Assembly: GCF_040649515.1 (NCBI RefSeq)
Contig: NZ_JBEZFP010000191.1
Coordinates: forward strand, 1 to 14,811
Reading direction: 5' to 3'
DNA length: 14,811 bases
DNA from: Yinghuangia elevatio
GTDB lineage: Bacteria > Actinomycetota > Actinomycetes > Streptomycetales > Streptomycetaceae
Shown here: positions 5,331-12,492 of the stretch, in pieces
How positions within the stretch are numbered: the stretch's first letter is position 1
How the letters are laid out: the number at the start of each line of letters is the position of its first letter
Position numbers and translations under genes: made by a program
The notes under the pieces: generated by a model
The model's input: the letters and a program-made list of their open reading frames with translations, nothing else
Database searches by the model: none
What the model was told of the DNA's origin: nothing

Positions 5331-7515
5331 GGCGGCCTCCCGATACGGCGGTCAGTGGCGGGATTCCGAGGGTACGGTCCAACGCCTCGATGTCGGCAGG
5401 GGTGAACGGCACGCTCAGCCCCAGCTTCTCGGGCGGTGCGGTCATGCCCTCGGGCAGCTCGGCCAAGCCGTTGGACTTGCCCATGGCGTGGGCGTCGAGG
5501 TATTTGCCCATCGCCGAGATGCCGATCAGGGCTGCCGCGATGACGAGCACCATGACGTAGTTGCCCACGACATCGGCCTCGCGCAGGGCGTAGGCGAGCA
5601 CCACCGCGGAGCTGCCGAGCACCATCACCGCCGGGTACTTCAGCGCCGGATCCCAGTTGGGCCGCAGCTGCGAGGCGATCATGCCGTTCGGGTTGCGGCC
5701 GAGCGCGATGCCGTTGAGGCCGATCAGGATCGTGGTCAGCTGCGTCCAGTCCGGGAACAGGTTCGTCATCAGCGGCGTACCGAGCAGGATGCCGCCGAAC
5801 AGGGCGGCGCCCGGCGAGGTGAGGCCGGCGATCACCATCGACATCAGCACCGAGAGCCCGACGAAGAACTCGAAGTTGCTGGTGCTGACCGACCGCACCG
5901 CGCCGCCGTAGATGCCGCCGCCGACACCGGCGATAGCCGCCGAGGCGGCGAACACCCCGAGCGTGGTGAGCTTGTGGTTCATGCCGAGCGTGGCGCACGC
6001 GGCCGGGCTGTCCTTGAGGGCGAGCAGGCGCTTGCCGAACTCCCCGCGCCGGATGCCGATCACCAGCAGGCTGCACAGCGCGAACATCACCGAGCCGAAC
6101 ACGAAGTACGCCCGGTCCCCGTCGATGTCGACGATGGCCAGGTCGAACCGTTCGAGCTGCAACGTCCCGCTCTTGAACACCTGGTACTCGTGGTCGCCCC
6201 AGGTCCACTTGGGCAGTTGGAAGATCCACCGGTCCAGTGCCACCGCGAACGCCGCGGTGGCCAGCGCCAAGTAGATGCCCGAGAGCCGGAGCGCGGGCAG
6301 CGCGATGACGGCGCCGACGGCGGCGCAGATCAGCGCCGCCCACAGCAGGGAGATCGGGTTCCCGCTGCCACCCAGGTGCCCGACGGTGATCGCACCGATA
6401 CCCGCGAAGCTCAGTTGGCACAGCGAGAGTTGCCCCGCGTAGCCGACCAGGGGGATCACCGAGAGCGCGATGATGCCCAGGCCCCACATCTGGGTGCTGC
6501 CGAACAGGTCCGCGGTCGACAGGGTGCGGGAGGCCACGAACGCGCCGAAGACCACCGCGACCGCGAAAAAGAGCCCTCCGGGCCACGTCGGCTTGCGGGC
6601 GAACTCCCGGGTTCGGCTGGAGCTGTGGCCGCGCAGCTGGGACTGAGGGAGCAGCAGCAGCGCGACGAACAGCACCAGCACCGGGACCACCGAGATGAAC
6701 CCGGCGAGGTACGGCGCGCCCGCCTCCCACTTGGGGATGTAGCGCGTGGCGTACGACCCGCTCACGCCGATGATCAGCGCGCCCACGAACGTCATCGGCA
6801 GGCTGCGCAGCCTGCCTATCACCGCGGCTGCGTACGCGTTGACGATCAGCAGGGTGAGCGGCAGCGGGCTCAGCGACAGTTTCGGCGCCACCAGGATGCC
6901 CGCGAGGGCGGCCAGGAAGGTGCCGATCGCCCACGCCAGCATGCCCGCGGCTTCCGGACGCGAGCCGTTGAGCACGGCGAGCGAGCGGTCGTCGACCGTG
7001 GCGCGCATGGCGATGCCGATGCGGGTGCGCGTCAGCAGCACCCACAGGCCGATCGCCACCGCCAGTGCCACCCCGAGCGTGGTGATGTCGCCGTACGGCA
7101 CCTTGACGCCGCTGATCTCCAGGACGTGCCCGCGGAAGAACGGCTGCACGGTGCGGTTCTTGTTGGGGTCCCAGATCCAGGTGACCGCCGCGACCAGGGA
7201 CAGCAGGATCGCCACGGTCACCATGAGTTTGGTGGCCTGGGACGTACCTTCCAGGCGCCGCATGATCACCAGGTGCAGCAGCACTCCGAACGCCGGTGCG
7301 AACACCAGCAGGCACAGCACCAGTGCGATCCACACCGGCCAGCCCCACCCGTAGTGCATCTGCCAGTAGAGGAAGGCAGCGAACATGCCGGTGGCGCCGT
7401 GGGCGAAGTTGAAGATGCCCGTGGTGGTGTACGTGAGGGTCAGGCCCCCGGCGGTGATCGCGTAGATGCCGCCGGTGGCCAGCCCGATGATCGTGAACGT
7501 GAGGAACTCTTGCAC
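5320..7515 (-). CDS. Fused LivH-LivM permease of the HAAT importer
   Basis: The 731-residue polytopic membrane protein joins both permease subunits. The LivH half (about 1-290) has TTGIFNFAHG (31-40) and the cytoplasmic coupling loop RATVDDRSLAVLNGSRPEAAG (start and end at about 171-191). A basic cytosolic linker (about 291-312, SSSRTREFARKP) follows, then the LivM half with LVGYAGQLSLCQLSFAG (356-372) and its coupling loop LLALKDSPAACATLGM (497-512). Beyond the normal LivM end are two more hydrophobic segments (about 628-643 and 652-669) and a soluble tail, so the C-terminus is longer than usual. Such LivHM fusions are known in actinomycetes. The GTG at 7515 has GGAGG four bases upstream. 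The gene follows the binding-protein gene by 42 bases with a hairpin between them. The substrate cannot be read from sequence; branched-chain amino acids, amides or urea-like compounds are all known for the family. Confidence 0.92.
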   Translation of the reverse strand: MQEFLTFTIIGLATGGIYAITAGGLTLTYTTTGIFNFAHGATGMFAAFLYWQMHYGWGWPVWIALVLCLLVFAPAFGVLLHLVIMRRLEGTSQATKLMVTVAILLSLVAAVTWIWDPNKNRTVQPFFRGHVLEISGVKVPYGDITTLGVALAVAIGLWVLLTRTRIGIAMRATVDDRSLAVLNGSRPEAAGMLAWAIGTFLAALAGILVAPKLSLSPLPLTLLIVNAYAAAVIGRLRSLPMTFVGALIIGVSGSYATRYIPKWEAGAPYLAGFISVVPVLVLFVALLLLPQSQLRGHSSSRTREFARKPTWPGGLFFAVAVVFGAFVASRTLSTADLFGSTQMWGLGIIALSVIPLVGYAGQLSLCQLSFAGIGAITVGHLGGSGNPISLLWAALICAAVGAVIALPALRLSGIYLALATAAFAVALDRWIFQLPKWTWGDHEYQVFKSGTLQLERFDLAIVDIDGDRAYFVFGSVMFALCSLLVIGIRRGEFGKRLLALKDSPAACATLGMNHKLTTLGVFAASAAIAGVGGGIYGGAVRSVSTSNFEFFVGLSVLMSMVIAGLTSPGAALFGGILLGTPLMTNLFPDWTQLTTILIGLNGIALGRNPNGMIASQLRPNWDPALKYPAVMVLGSSAVVLAYALREADVVGNYVMVLVIAAALIGISAMGKYLDAHAMGKSNGLAELPEGMTAPPEKLGLSVPFTPADIEALDRTLGIPPLTAVSGGRHGS

Positions 7516-7532
7516 GTGCCCTCCGTGGGCCT

Positions 7533-7550
7533 GGCCGGCTGTGCCGGGCC
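7533..7550 (-). promoter_or_regulatory. Hairpin between the binding-protein and permease genes
   Basis: On the minus strand GGCCCGGC (7543-7550) can pair with GCCGGCC (7533-7539) across the 3-base loop ACA, with one bulged C. It fills most of the 42-base gap between the two genes. Hairpins in this position in importer operons commonly stabilise or partly terminate the message so that binding protein exceeds permease. That role here is inference. Confidence 0.45.
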
Positions 7551-7557
7551 GCTCGGG

Positions 7558-8979
7558 TCAGGTGTACTTTTTGTCGAGCTTGGCCACGTTGTCGGGCGAA
7601 CAGTTGAAGATCGTGTCGGTGTTGGGCTTGGTGACGTCCGAGTCGACGACGAAGCCCTTGTCCTTGTCCAGCTTGGTCATCGCGAAGCACGGATTGGTGT
7701 GCATCTCGGTGAGCGGACCGACGTCGTTGGGGGCGAACAGGCCGCCGGCGGTCCAGCCCGGCCGCTTCGCCTTCTCCAGGACGCATTCGACGGTCACGTC
7801 CGCGCCGCAGTCCTTGACCGCGGCTGCCCACAGCAACCACGCGTTCAGGCCCGCGTAGTTGAAGTAGACCATCCGGCCGTCCTTGTTCTTGCTGTGGAAC
7901 AGGTCCAGCGCAAGCTTGGCGGCCGGCTTGTCCGCGGCGCTCTCCTGCGGCCAGTACGTCGTGTAGACGTAGAAGTCCGGCATGGCGGCGTCCTTGGCCG
8001 TCTGCAGGTTGAAGTTGTTGTACGCGGACTGGTCGGAGAGGATCGCCTGCGGCGCCCACCCGGAGTTGTTCATCTCCTGGATCAGCGGGGTCGCGTTGAC
8101 CGCGAAGATGCCGGCGCTGATCAGCAGCTTGACGTCGTTGGCCTTCATCGTCTCGACGATGCTGCGCCACTCCTGGCCGATCGGCTGCGCGAGCTGCTTG
8201 TCGACGACGGTGCCGCCGGCCTTCTTGACGGCGTCCTCGTAGCGGTCGGCGACCGCGCTCAGCGAGCCCATGGCCTGGCCGACGATGCCGACCTTGTCCT
8301 TCATCTCCGGGTACTTGTCGAACAGTGCCTTGTAGGCGCCGGTCAGTCCCTCGTCGGAGGGAATGCCGCCGGGCTGGACCTGGAGCGGGGCGTCGATGGC
8401 CACGGTCGTCACGACGTAGCCGGGGATGGCGCCGAGGTTGCAGCCCAGGCGCGGTTCGACGGTGCCGTCGTCGAGGGGGCTGCCGCCGCCGACCAGCATG
8501 AAGTCGGTCTGGCACGCCTCGGTGACGCGCGTGGGCGCCTGCGTGAGCATGCCGTCGCGCTTGTTCACCTTGATCTTGCGCCCGTTGATGCCGCCCGCGT
8601 CGTTGCACCACTTGGTGAACGCGTCGGCTATGTCGAAGAACTCCTGGCCGAGGCCGGGCTGGATCTGGTTGCCGGGGTCGCCCAGCGTGGTCACCGTGAT
8701 CGAGTCGTCGTTGACGCCGCGCGCCTTGGAAGTGGACGGCTTCTGGTCGGCCGGCTTGGCGCCGCACAGGCCCTTGAGGTCCCCGAAGTCGCCCGAGGCC
8801 GGTGCGCCTCCGTCGCCCGGGCCCGGGGCACCGGGCAGCGGGGCGGCCGCCCCGTACCCCGGCGGGAACTCCTCGTCCCGCATGTCCCCCGAGCGGCTGC
8901 AGGCGGCGACCAGGAGCAGGGGCAGAACCATGCCCACTGTCCATCGCCGTCCCGCTCGCCTGGCGGAAAGTGAAGCCAT
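7558..8979 (-). CDS. HAAT-family ABC transporter substrate-binding lipoprotein (Peripla_BP_6 type)
   Basis: The 473-residue exported binding protein captures substrate for the downstream LivHM-LivG-LivF importer. The N-terminus has basic residues (RRAGRR, 7-12), a hydrophobic core and the lipobox LVAAC with Cys27 as the lipidated residue. A flexible Pro/Gly/Ala-rich tether follows to about residue 70. The rest fits the type I periplasmic-binding fold: ITVTTLGDPGNQIQPG near the first strand, WCNDAGGINGRKIKV (family GGINGRKI), and VGIVGQAMGS. I chose the ATG at 8979 because GGGAGGG lies four to five bases upstream. An alternative GTG at 8994 would overlap that site. It is the first gene of the operon. 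Ligand identity is not deducible. Confidence 0.93.
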   Translation of the reverse strand: MASLSARRAGRRWTVGMVLPLLLVAACSRSGDMRDEEFPPGYGAAAPLPGAPGPGDGGAPASGDFGDLKGLCGAKPADQKPSTSKARGVNDDSITVTTLGDPGNQIQPGLGQEFFDIADAFTKWCNDAGGINGRKIKVNKRDGMLTQAPTRVTEACQTDFMLVGGGSPLDDGTVEPRLGCNLGAIPGYVVTTVAIDAPLQVQPGGIPSDEGLTGAYKALFDKYPEMKDKVGIVGQAMGSLSAVADRYEDAVKKAGGTVVDKQLAQPIGQEWRSIVETMKANDVKLLISAGIFAVNATPLIQEMNNSGWAPQAILSDQSAYNNFNLQTAKDAAMPDFYVYTTYWPQESAADKPAAKLALDLFHSKNKDGRMVYFNYAGLNAWLLWAAAVKDCGADVTVECVLEKAKRPGWTAGGLFAPNDVGPLTEMHTNPCFAMTKLDKDKGFVVDSDVTKPNTDTIFNCSPDNVAKLDKKYT

Positions 8980-8989
8980 CAGCCCTCCC

Positions 8990-9013
8990 GACACTTGTGT
9001 CCGCTGACCGGAC
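8990..9013. promoter_or_regulatory. Two overlapping inverted repeats just upstream of the transporter operon
   Basis: GACACTTGTGTC (8990-9001) is a 5-2-5 palindrome, and GTCCG (8999-9003) with CGGAC (9009-9013) is a second inverted repeat that shares bases with the first. They lie about 10 bases before the binding-protein start, adjacent to its ribosome binding site. They could be an operator, or two mutually exclusive leader hairpins. Confidence 0.4.
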
Positions 9014-9030
9014 GCAAGGTGTCCTGGTCG

Positions 9031-9066
9031 GCATTCGTGGTGCAGCCGTGCATTGGTGCATTCGTG
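9031..9066. repeat. Three GCATTSGTG direct repeats in the transporter promoter region
   Basis: GCATTCGTG occurs at 9031-9039 and 9058-9066 and the variant GCATTGGTG at 9050-9058; the last two share a base. They lie 50-90 bases upstream of the binding-protein start in the 288-base gap between divergent genes, where a regulator would be expected to bind. No core promoter could be picked with confidence in this gap (8980-9267). Confidence 0.4.
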
Positions 9067-9219
9067 CTCAAGTGCTGTGCACCGTCCCGGCGAACGGCTC
9101 GCGTGTCCGCGGTGGTCGGCTCGGGATCGGCGTTGGGTCCGGAGATGCCATCAGACAATGGACCATGGAGCGATGGCCGGGACACTAACGGCGACCTCAC
9201 GAGGGTGCAAGAGTCGTCG

Positions 9220-9240
9220 GACCGGCAAAAAGTGCCGGTC
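9220..9240 (+). promoter_or_regulatory. Perfect 8-bp hairpin in the leader of the spermidine-synthase-like gene
   Basis: GACCGGCA (9220-9227) and TGCCGGTC (9233-9240) pair perfectly around the loop AAAAG, ending 27 bases before the start codon at 9268. There is no following T tract. It may be an operator, a leader structure or a terminator of upstream transcription. Confidence 0.45.
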
Positions 9241-9267
9241 AGATAACGGTGAGGACGGTGCGGCGAC

Positions 9268-9966
9268 ATGCCGGTGAAGCGAGAAGGCGACAAAGTTGCG
9301 ACGGTGGTTGTCGAGCGTGTCGAAACGCCCCGCGGCGAACTGGTTCTGCGCCGCCGCGGCGACGACTTCGAGATCATCAGCAACGGCACTTTTCTCATGG
9401 ACACGCGGGACGGGACGTCCGAGCGGCTGCTCGTCCGCGCGGCGGTGGACGCCGTCGGACGCCCCGACCTCCGGGTGCTGATCGGCGGTCTGGGGGTGGG
9501 GTTTTCGCTCGGGGAGGCGGCCGCGCATCCCTCGGTCGGCCACGTCACGGTGGTCGAGCGCGAGGCCCCGGTCATCGCCTGGCAGCACGGCCCGCTCGGC
9601 CGGTTCTCCCGGCACGCGCTGGACGCCCCCCATGTGCAGGTACGGCACGAGGACTTGCTCGACTGGGTGTTCGCGACGGCGGGGCCGGCCGACGATCCGC
9701 TCGCCACGTACGACGCGCTGTGCCTGGACATCGACAACGGGCCGGACTGGACGGTGACCGAGTCGAACCGCTCGCTGTACGGCCGCGAGGGGTTGACCGC
9801 ACTGCGCGGCAGGCTCGCCCCCGGCGGCGTGCTGGCGGTCTGGAGCGCCGCGGCGAGTCGGGAGTTCGAGGAGCGCCTGGCGGGGGTGTTCGGGGACGTG
9901 CGCGTCGAGGAGGTCCCGGTACGAGTGCCGCGCGGCGTCCCGGACGTCGTCTTCCTGGCCCGCTGA
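9268..9966 (+). CDS. Spermidine-synthase-like SAM-fold protein (short)
   Basis: The 232-residue protein has the spermidine synthase/SAM-dependent methyltransferase-like fold. A small N-terminal beta part (about 10-50, ETPRGELVLRRRGDDFEIISNG) is followed by the Rossmann-like core. Motif I is LIGGLGVGFSLGEA (71-84), the acidic residue after the second strand is VVEREAPVI (95-103), and the loop after strand four is YDALCLDIDNGPDW (148-161). Genuine aminopropyltransferases have GGGDG and a D-x-x-D-P catalytic stretch at these places; here they read GGLGV and DIDNGPD, and the protein is shorter than the usual 270-300 residues. Polyamine synthesis is therefore doubtful and its substrate unknown. 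The ATG at 9268 has only a weak upstream site (GAGGACGG). The gene diverges from the transporter operon. Confidence 0.8.
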   Translation: MPVKREGDKVATVVVERVETPRGELVLRRRGDDFEIISNGTFLMDTRDGTSERLLVRAAVDAVGRPDLRVLIGGLGVGFSLGEAAAHPSVGHVTVVEREAPVIAWQHGPLGRFSRHALDAPHVQVRHEDLLDWVFATAGPADDPLATYDALCLDIDNGPDWTVTESNRSLYGREGLTALRGRLAPGGVLAVWSAAASREFEERLAGVFGDVRVEEVPVRVPRGVPDVVFLAR

Positions 9967-10009
9967 CGCCCCGCCACGTCACCGCGTGACGCCCCGTCAC
10001 ATCACCGCG
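9964..10009. repeat. 23-bp tandem duplication starting at a stop codon
   Basis: Two 23-base copies (9964-9986 and 9987-10009) differ at two positions. The first copy begins exactly with the TGA stop of the spermidine-synthase-like gene. Each contains TGACGCCCCG followed by a CAC.TCACCGCG element. Confidence 0.85.
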
Positions 10010-10086
10010 TGCGCCCGGACGGTAGCCGCAAGGTGTCCAACGACACCCCGCCGCATTGCCTGTCGATGACGATCATGTTTCCTGTC

Positions 10087-10140
10087 GTTTTCGCAGGTCA
10101 GGACTGCCGCATCCAAGCCTGACTGACCGTCAGCGAAAAC
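10087..10140. promoter_or_regulatory. Inverted GTTTTCGC elements with inner palindrome upstream of the SnoaL-MFS operon
   Basis: GTTTTCGC (10087-10094) is repeated in inverse as GCGAAAAC (10133-10140), 38 bases apart. GGTCAG follows the left element and its complement CTGACC precedes the right element at a slightly different spacing. Next to the right arm, CTGACTGACCGTCAG (10119-10133) is itself an inverted repeat of the size recognised by TetR-type regulators. The cluster ends 65 bases before the start at 10206 and is the likeliest control region of that operon. No regulator gene lies in the window. Confidence 0.45.
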
Positions 10141-10205
10141 TTGTGTCAGTCCACTGCCCCATGTCAGCATGCGATGACGGTGTCGTGTGCGAGGGGACGG
10201 TACAT

Positions 10206-10682
10206 ATGGGTGCGGGCACAGGGCAGGACGGCGACATGGTCCGCCTCCTGGCGGACCGGCAGGCGCTGCGCGACCTGGTGGAGACGTACGCGCACGGCGC
10301 GGACCGGCGCAAGCCCGACCTCGTCGCCTCCTGCTTTCTCCCCGACGGCACGCTGACCGTGCACATGGAGGCCGGGGCCGACCCGGTGTCGCGGACCGGT
10401 CGCGAGCGGATCGCCAAGGCCCTCACCGGGCTCGAACGGTACGTCGCCACCATGCATCTGGTGGCCAATCAGCTCGCGACGGTCGACGGGGACCGCGCGG
10501 AGGCCGAGACGTACTGCACCGCGCACCACATCTACGACGACGAGGCGGGCGTACGCCGCGACCGCGTCATGGCGATCCGCTACCTCGACACCTACGCACG
10601 CACGGACGAGGGGTGGCGTATCGCGACCCGTACGCTGCACTGCGACTGGGTCGAGGACCGGCCGCTGACGATCGCGTCGTGA
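10206..10682 (+). CDS. SnoaL-like (NTF2-fold) protein
   Basis: The 158-residue protein has the SnoaL-like/scytalone-dehydratase-like NTF2 fold. The N-terminal helix pair is DRQALRDLVETYAHGADRRK (17-36), followed by the strand around CFLPDGTLTVHM (43-54). ATMHLVANQLATVDGDRAEA (81-100) and ETYCTAHHI (101-109) form the sheet, and DEGWRIATRTLHCDW (134-148) the last strands. Members are dehydratases, cyclases, isomerases or non-enzymatic; His84 and His107-108 are pocket candidates, but no reaction can be assigned. I chose the ATG at 10206, with GAGGGG nine bases upstream; the ATG at 10236 is a possible alternative. Its TGA overlaps the GTG of the MFS gene by four bases, so the two are coupled and may share a substrate, such as a polyketide-like compound (inference). 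Confidence 0.82.
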   Translation: MGAGTGQDGDMVRLLADRQALRDLVETYAHGADRRKPDLVASCFLPDGTLTVHMEAGADPVSRTGRERIAKALTGLERYVATMHLVANQLATVDGDRAEAETYCTAHHIYDDEAGVRRDRVMAIRYLDTYARTDEGWRIATRTLHCDWVEDRPLTIAS

Positions 10683-12313
10683 GCGGCGACAGTACCGGGG
10701 CCGACGCCGGGACGGAAACGGCGGCGGCCGTCGGAAAGACCTCCGACAGCACGGCGGCGCGCGGTCGCCGCAGCCCCACCCTCATCCTCACCGCCCTCGC
10801 GTTCGCGGCGACCGCCATCGCGGTCATGCAGACGGTCGTGACCCCGATCCTGCCCCAACTCCAGGGCCGCCTGGGCGTTTCCAGCTCCGCCATCGCCTGG
10901 GTGCTGACCGGGAACCTGCTCGCCGCCGCGGTCGCCACGCCGCTGATCGGGCGGCTGGGCGACCTGCGCGGCAAGAAGCGCTACCTGCTCATCTCGCTCG
11001 CCGCGGTCGCGGCCGGGTCGGTGCTCGCGGCGGTCACCACCTCCTTCCCGATGCTCGTCGCCGGGCGCGTACTCCAGGGCCTCGGCGGCGGCGTCGTCCC
11101 GCTGGCGCTCAGCGTCGTCCGCGACGAGTTCCCGCGGCACCGCACCGCCGGCAGCATCGCCGTCATCGGCGCCACCATCAGCGTCGGCTCGACGTTCGGC
11201 TCGGTGATGACCGGCCTGATCGCCGACCGCGCCGACTACCACCTGCTGTTCTGGCTGTCCGCCGCGGTCTCGGCGATCTCGATCGCGCTCGTGTGGCTGA
11301 TCGTCCCGGACTCCACGCCGCGCTCCGCCCCGGGCCGCGTCGACGTCCTGGGGGCGCTCCTGCTGTCCGGCTGGCTCGCCGCGCTGCTCGCGGCGGTGAG
11401 CCAGGGCAGCCGGGTCGGCTGGGCCGCGCCGCTCGTCGTCGGCGGGTTCGTCCTGTCGGCACTGCTCTTCGCGCTGTGGGCGTGGTGGGCCCTGCGCTGC
11501 CCCGAACCCCTGGTCGACCTGCGGGTCATGACGAGGCGTCCGGTCCTGCTCGCGGGCCTGTCCGGGATGCTCACCGGCATGGCGATGTACGGCTCGGGCC
11601 TGCTGTTCGCCCCCTTCCTCCAGTCCCCCGAGTCCAACGGCTACGGCTTCGGCACCACCGTCCTGGCCGCGTCGCTCTACATGCTGCCCGGCGCGCTGGG
11701 GAACCTCGCGGCGGCGCCCGTCGCGGGGCGCATGATCAACCGGTACGGCCCGAAGCCCGCCCTCGTGCTCGGCCCGGCGCTCAGCGCCGTCAGCTTCCTC
11801 GCGCTGATGCCGCTGACCGACCACGCCTGGGCGTTCTCGGCGGTGTTCACGCTCTTCGGCTTCGGCCTCGGGCTGGCCTTCGCGGCGATGCCGGCGACCG
11901 TGAACGCGAACGTGCCGTCCGACATGACCGGGGTCGCCAACGGCATGAACGCGGTGCTGCGCACCATCGGCGGGGCGGTCGGCGCGGCCGTCCTGGGCGC
12001 CATCCTGACCGCCGTCACCCTGGGCGGCGACGGACCGCGCGGCTCGGCGCCGAGCCTGACGGCGTACCAGATCTGCTTCGGGCTGCTGGCGGTCGGCTGC
12101 GTGCTGAGCGCGTTCATCGCCCTGGCCGTACCGGGGCCTCCCTCGCCGATGTCGCCGGCCGGGGTCCGCACCGAACACCCGCGCCCGGAAAGCCCGGCCG
12201 AAGCCGTGGCGGTGGCGCTCGACCAGCCGGGATCGGCCGACCAGGCGACGTCCGGGCACTCGCCGACCTCGTCCGCGTCGTCACCTTCGGGTGGCGCCGC
12301 GCGCGGCGCCTGA
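10679..12313 (+). CDS. MFS drug/metabolite exporter, 14-helix DHA2-type
   Basis: The 544-residue major facilitator protein is probably a proton-driven exporter of a drug-like or endogenous metabolite. After a polar N-terminus (1-30) I count about 14 hydrophobic segments, from LTALAFAATAIAVMQTVV (38-55) to the one ending ALAVPG. Motif A GRLGDLRGKKR (91-101) lies between helices 2 and 3, and GRVLQGLGGGVVPLAL is the motif B/C region of helices 4-5. Fourteen helices place it with DHA2 rather than DHA1. The C-terminal tail of about 60 residues is polar and Ser/Pro-rich, longer than usual. The GTG at 10679 lies in a GTGA overlap with the SnoaL-like gene. It is followed by a 16-bp repeat, not by a close downstream gene. 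Confidence 0.92.
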   Translation: MSGDSTGADAGTETAAAVGKTSDSTAARGRRSPTLILTALAFAATAIAVMQTVVTPILPQLQGRLGVSSSAIAWVLTGNLLAAAVATPLIGRLGDLRGKKRYLLISLAAVAAGSVLAAVTTSFPMLVAGRVLQGLGGGVVPLALSVVRDEFPRHRTAGSIAVIGATISVGSTFGSVMTGLIADRADYHLLFWLSAAVSAISIALVWLIVPDSTPRSAPGRVDVLGALLLSGWLAALLAAVSQGSRVGWAAPLVVGGFVLSALLFALWAWWALRCPEPLVDLRVMTRRPVLLAGLSGMLTGMAMYGSGLLFAPFLQSPESNGYGFGTTVLAASLYMLPGALGNLAAAPVAGRMINRYGPKPALVLGPALSAVSFLALMPLTDHAWAFSAVFTLFGFGLGLAFAAMPATVNANVPSDMTGVANGMNAVLRTIGGAVGAAVLGAILTAVTLGGDGPRGSAPSLTAYQICFGLLAVGCVLSAFIALAVPGPPSPMSPAGVRTEHPRPESPAEAVAVALDQPGSADQATSGHSPTSSASSPSGGAARGA

Positions 12314-12346
12314 CCTTCCGCACCGCCGGTCCGGACGTACGCGCGG

Positions 12347-12378
12347 CTGCGCGTCCGCGTGCCTGCGCGTCCGCGTCT
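12347..12378. repeat. 16-bp tandem duplication after the MFS gene
   Basis: CTGCGCGTCCGCGTGC (12347-12362) is followed directly by CTGCGCGTCCGCGTCT (12363-12378), differing at the last two bases. It lies 33 bases after the MFS stop. The rest of the gap to 12492 holds the hairpin at 12442-12482. Confidence 0.8.
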
Positions 12379-12441
12379 CGGGGGTCCGAACGAGGGACAG
12401 CGGAGCGTGGCGGACCGATGATCGCACCTCGACATGCGCAG

Positions 12442-12482
12442 TATCGCCATATTGCCCCGTTTTGGTCGGGGTCTGAGCGATA
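12442..12482 (+). promoter_or_regulatory. Nested stem-loop abutting the ribosome binding site of the secreted barrel protein
   Basis: TATCGC (12442-12447) pairs with GCGATA (12477-12482), enclosing CCCCG (12455-12459) and CGGGG (12467-12471) around a 7-base loop. The Shine-Dalgarno GGAG begins at 12484, one base beyond the structure. The segment is A/T-richer than its surroundings. It could be a translation-controlling leader structure or, as DNA, an operator. Confidence 0.45.
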
Positions 12483-12492
12483 TGGAGATGCC

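Noticed and set aside
4351..8973. Very long plus-strand open frame (1540 codons) opposite the transporter operon
   Set aside because: It is antisense to four well-recognised genes, its translation is His/Gln/Arg/Glu-rich shadow composition with no domain, and long antisense frames are expected in high-GC DNA.
8980..8994. Upstream GTG start for the binding lipoprotein
   Set aside because: The five extra codons include the GGGAGGG that serves as the ribosome binding site for the ATG at 8979.
5231..9061. Long minus-strand open frame (1276 codons) in another frame of the permease and binding-protein genes
   Set aside because: The translation is Arg/Gly/Pro-rich with no recognisable domain, while the other frame gives complete LivHM and lipoprotein sequences.
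8995..9246. 83-codon plus-strand frame in the divergent intergenic region
   Set aside because: It has no ribosome binding site and no recognisable sequence, and it covers the likely promoter region of the transporter operon.
10592..12259. Long minus-strand frame opposite the SnoaL-like and MFS genes
   Set aside because: The Arg/Gln/Glu/His-rich translation is typical of an antisense shadow; the plus-strand products are clear.
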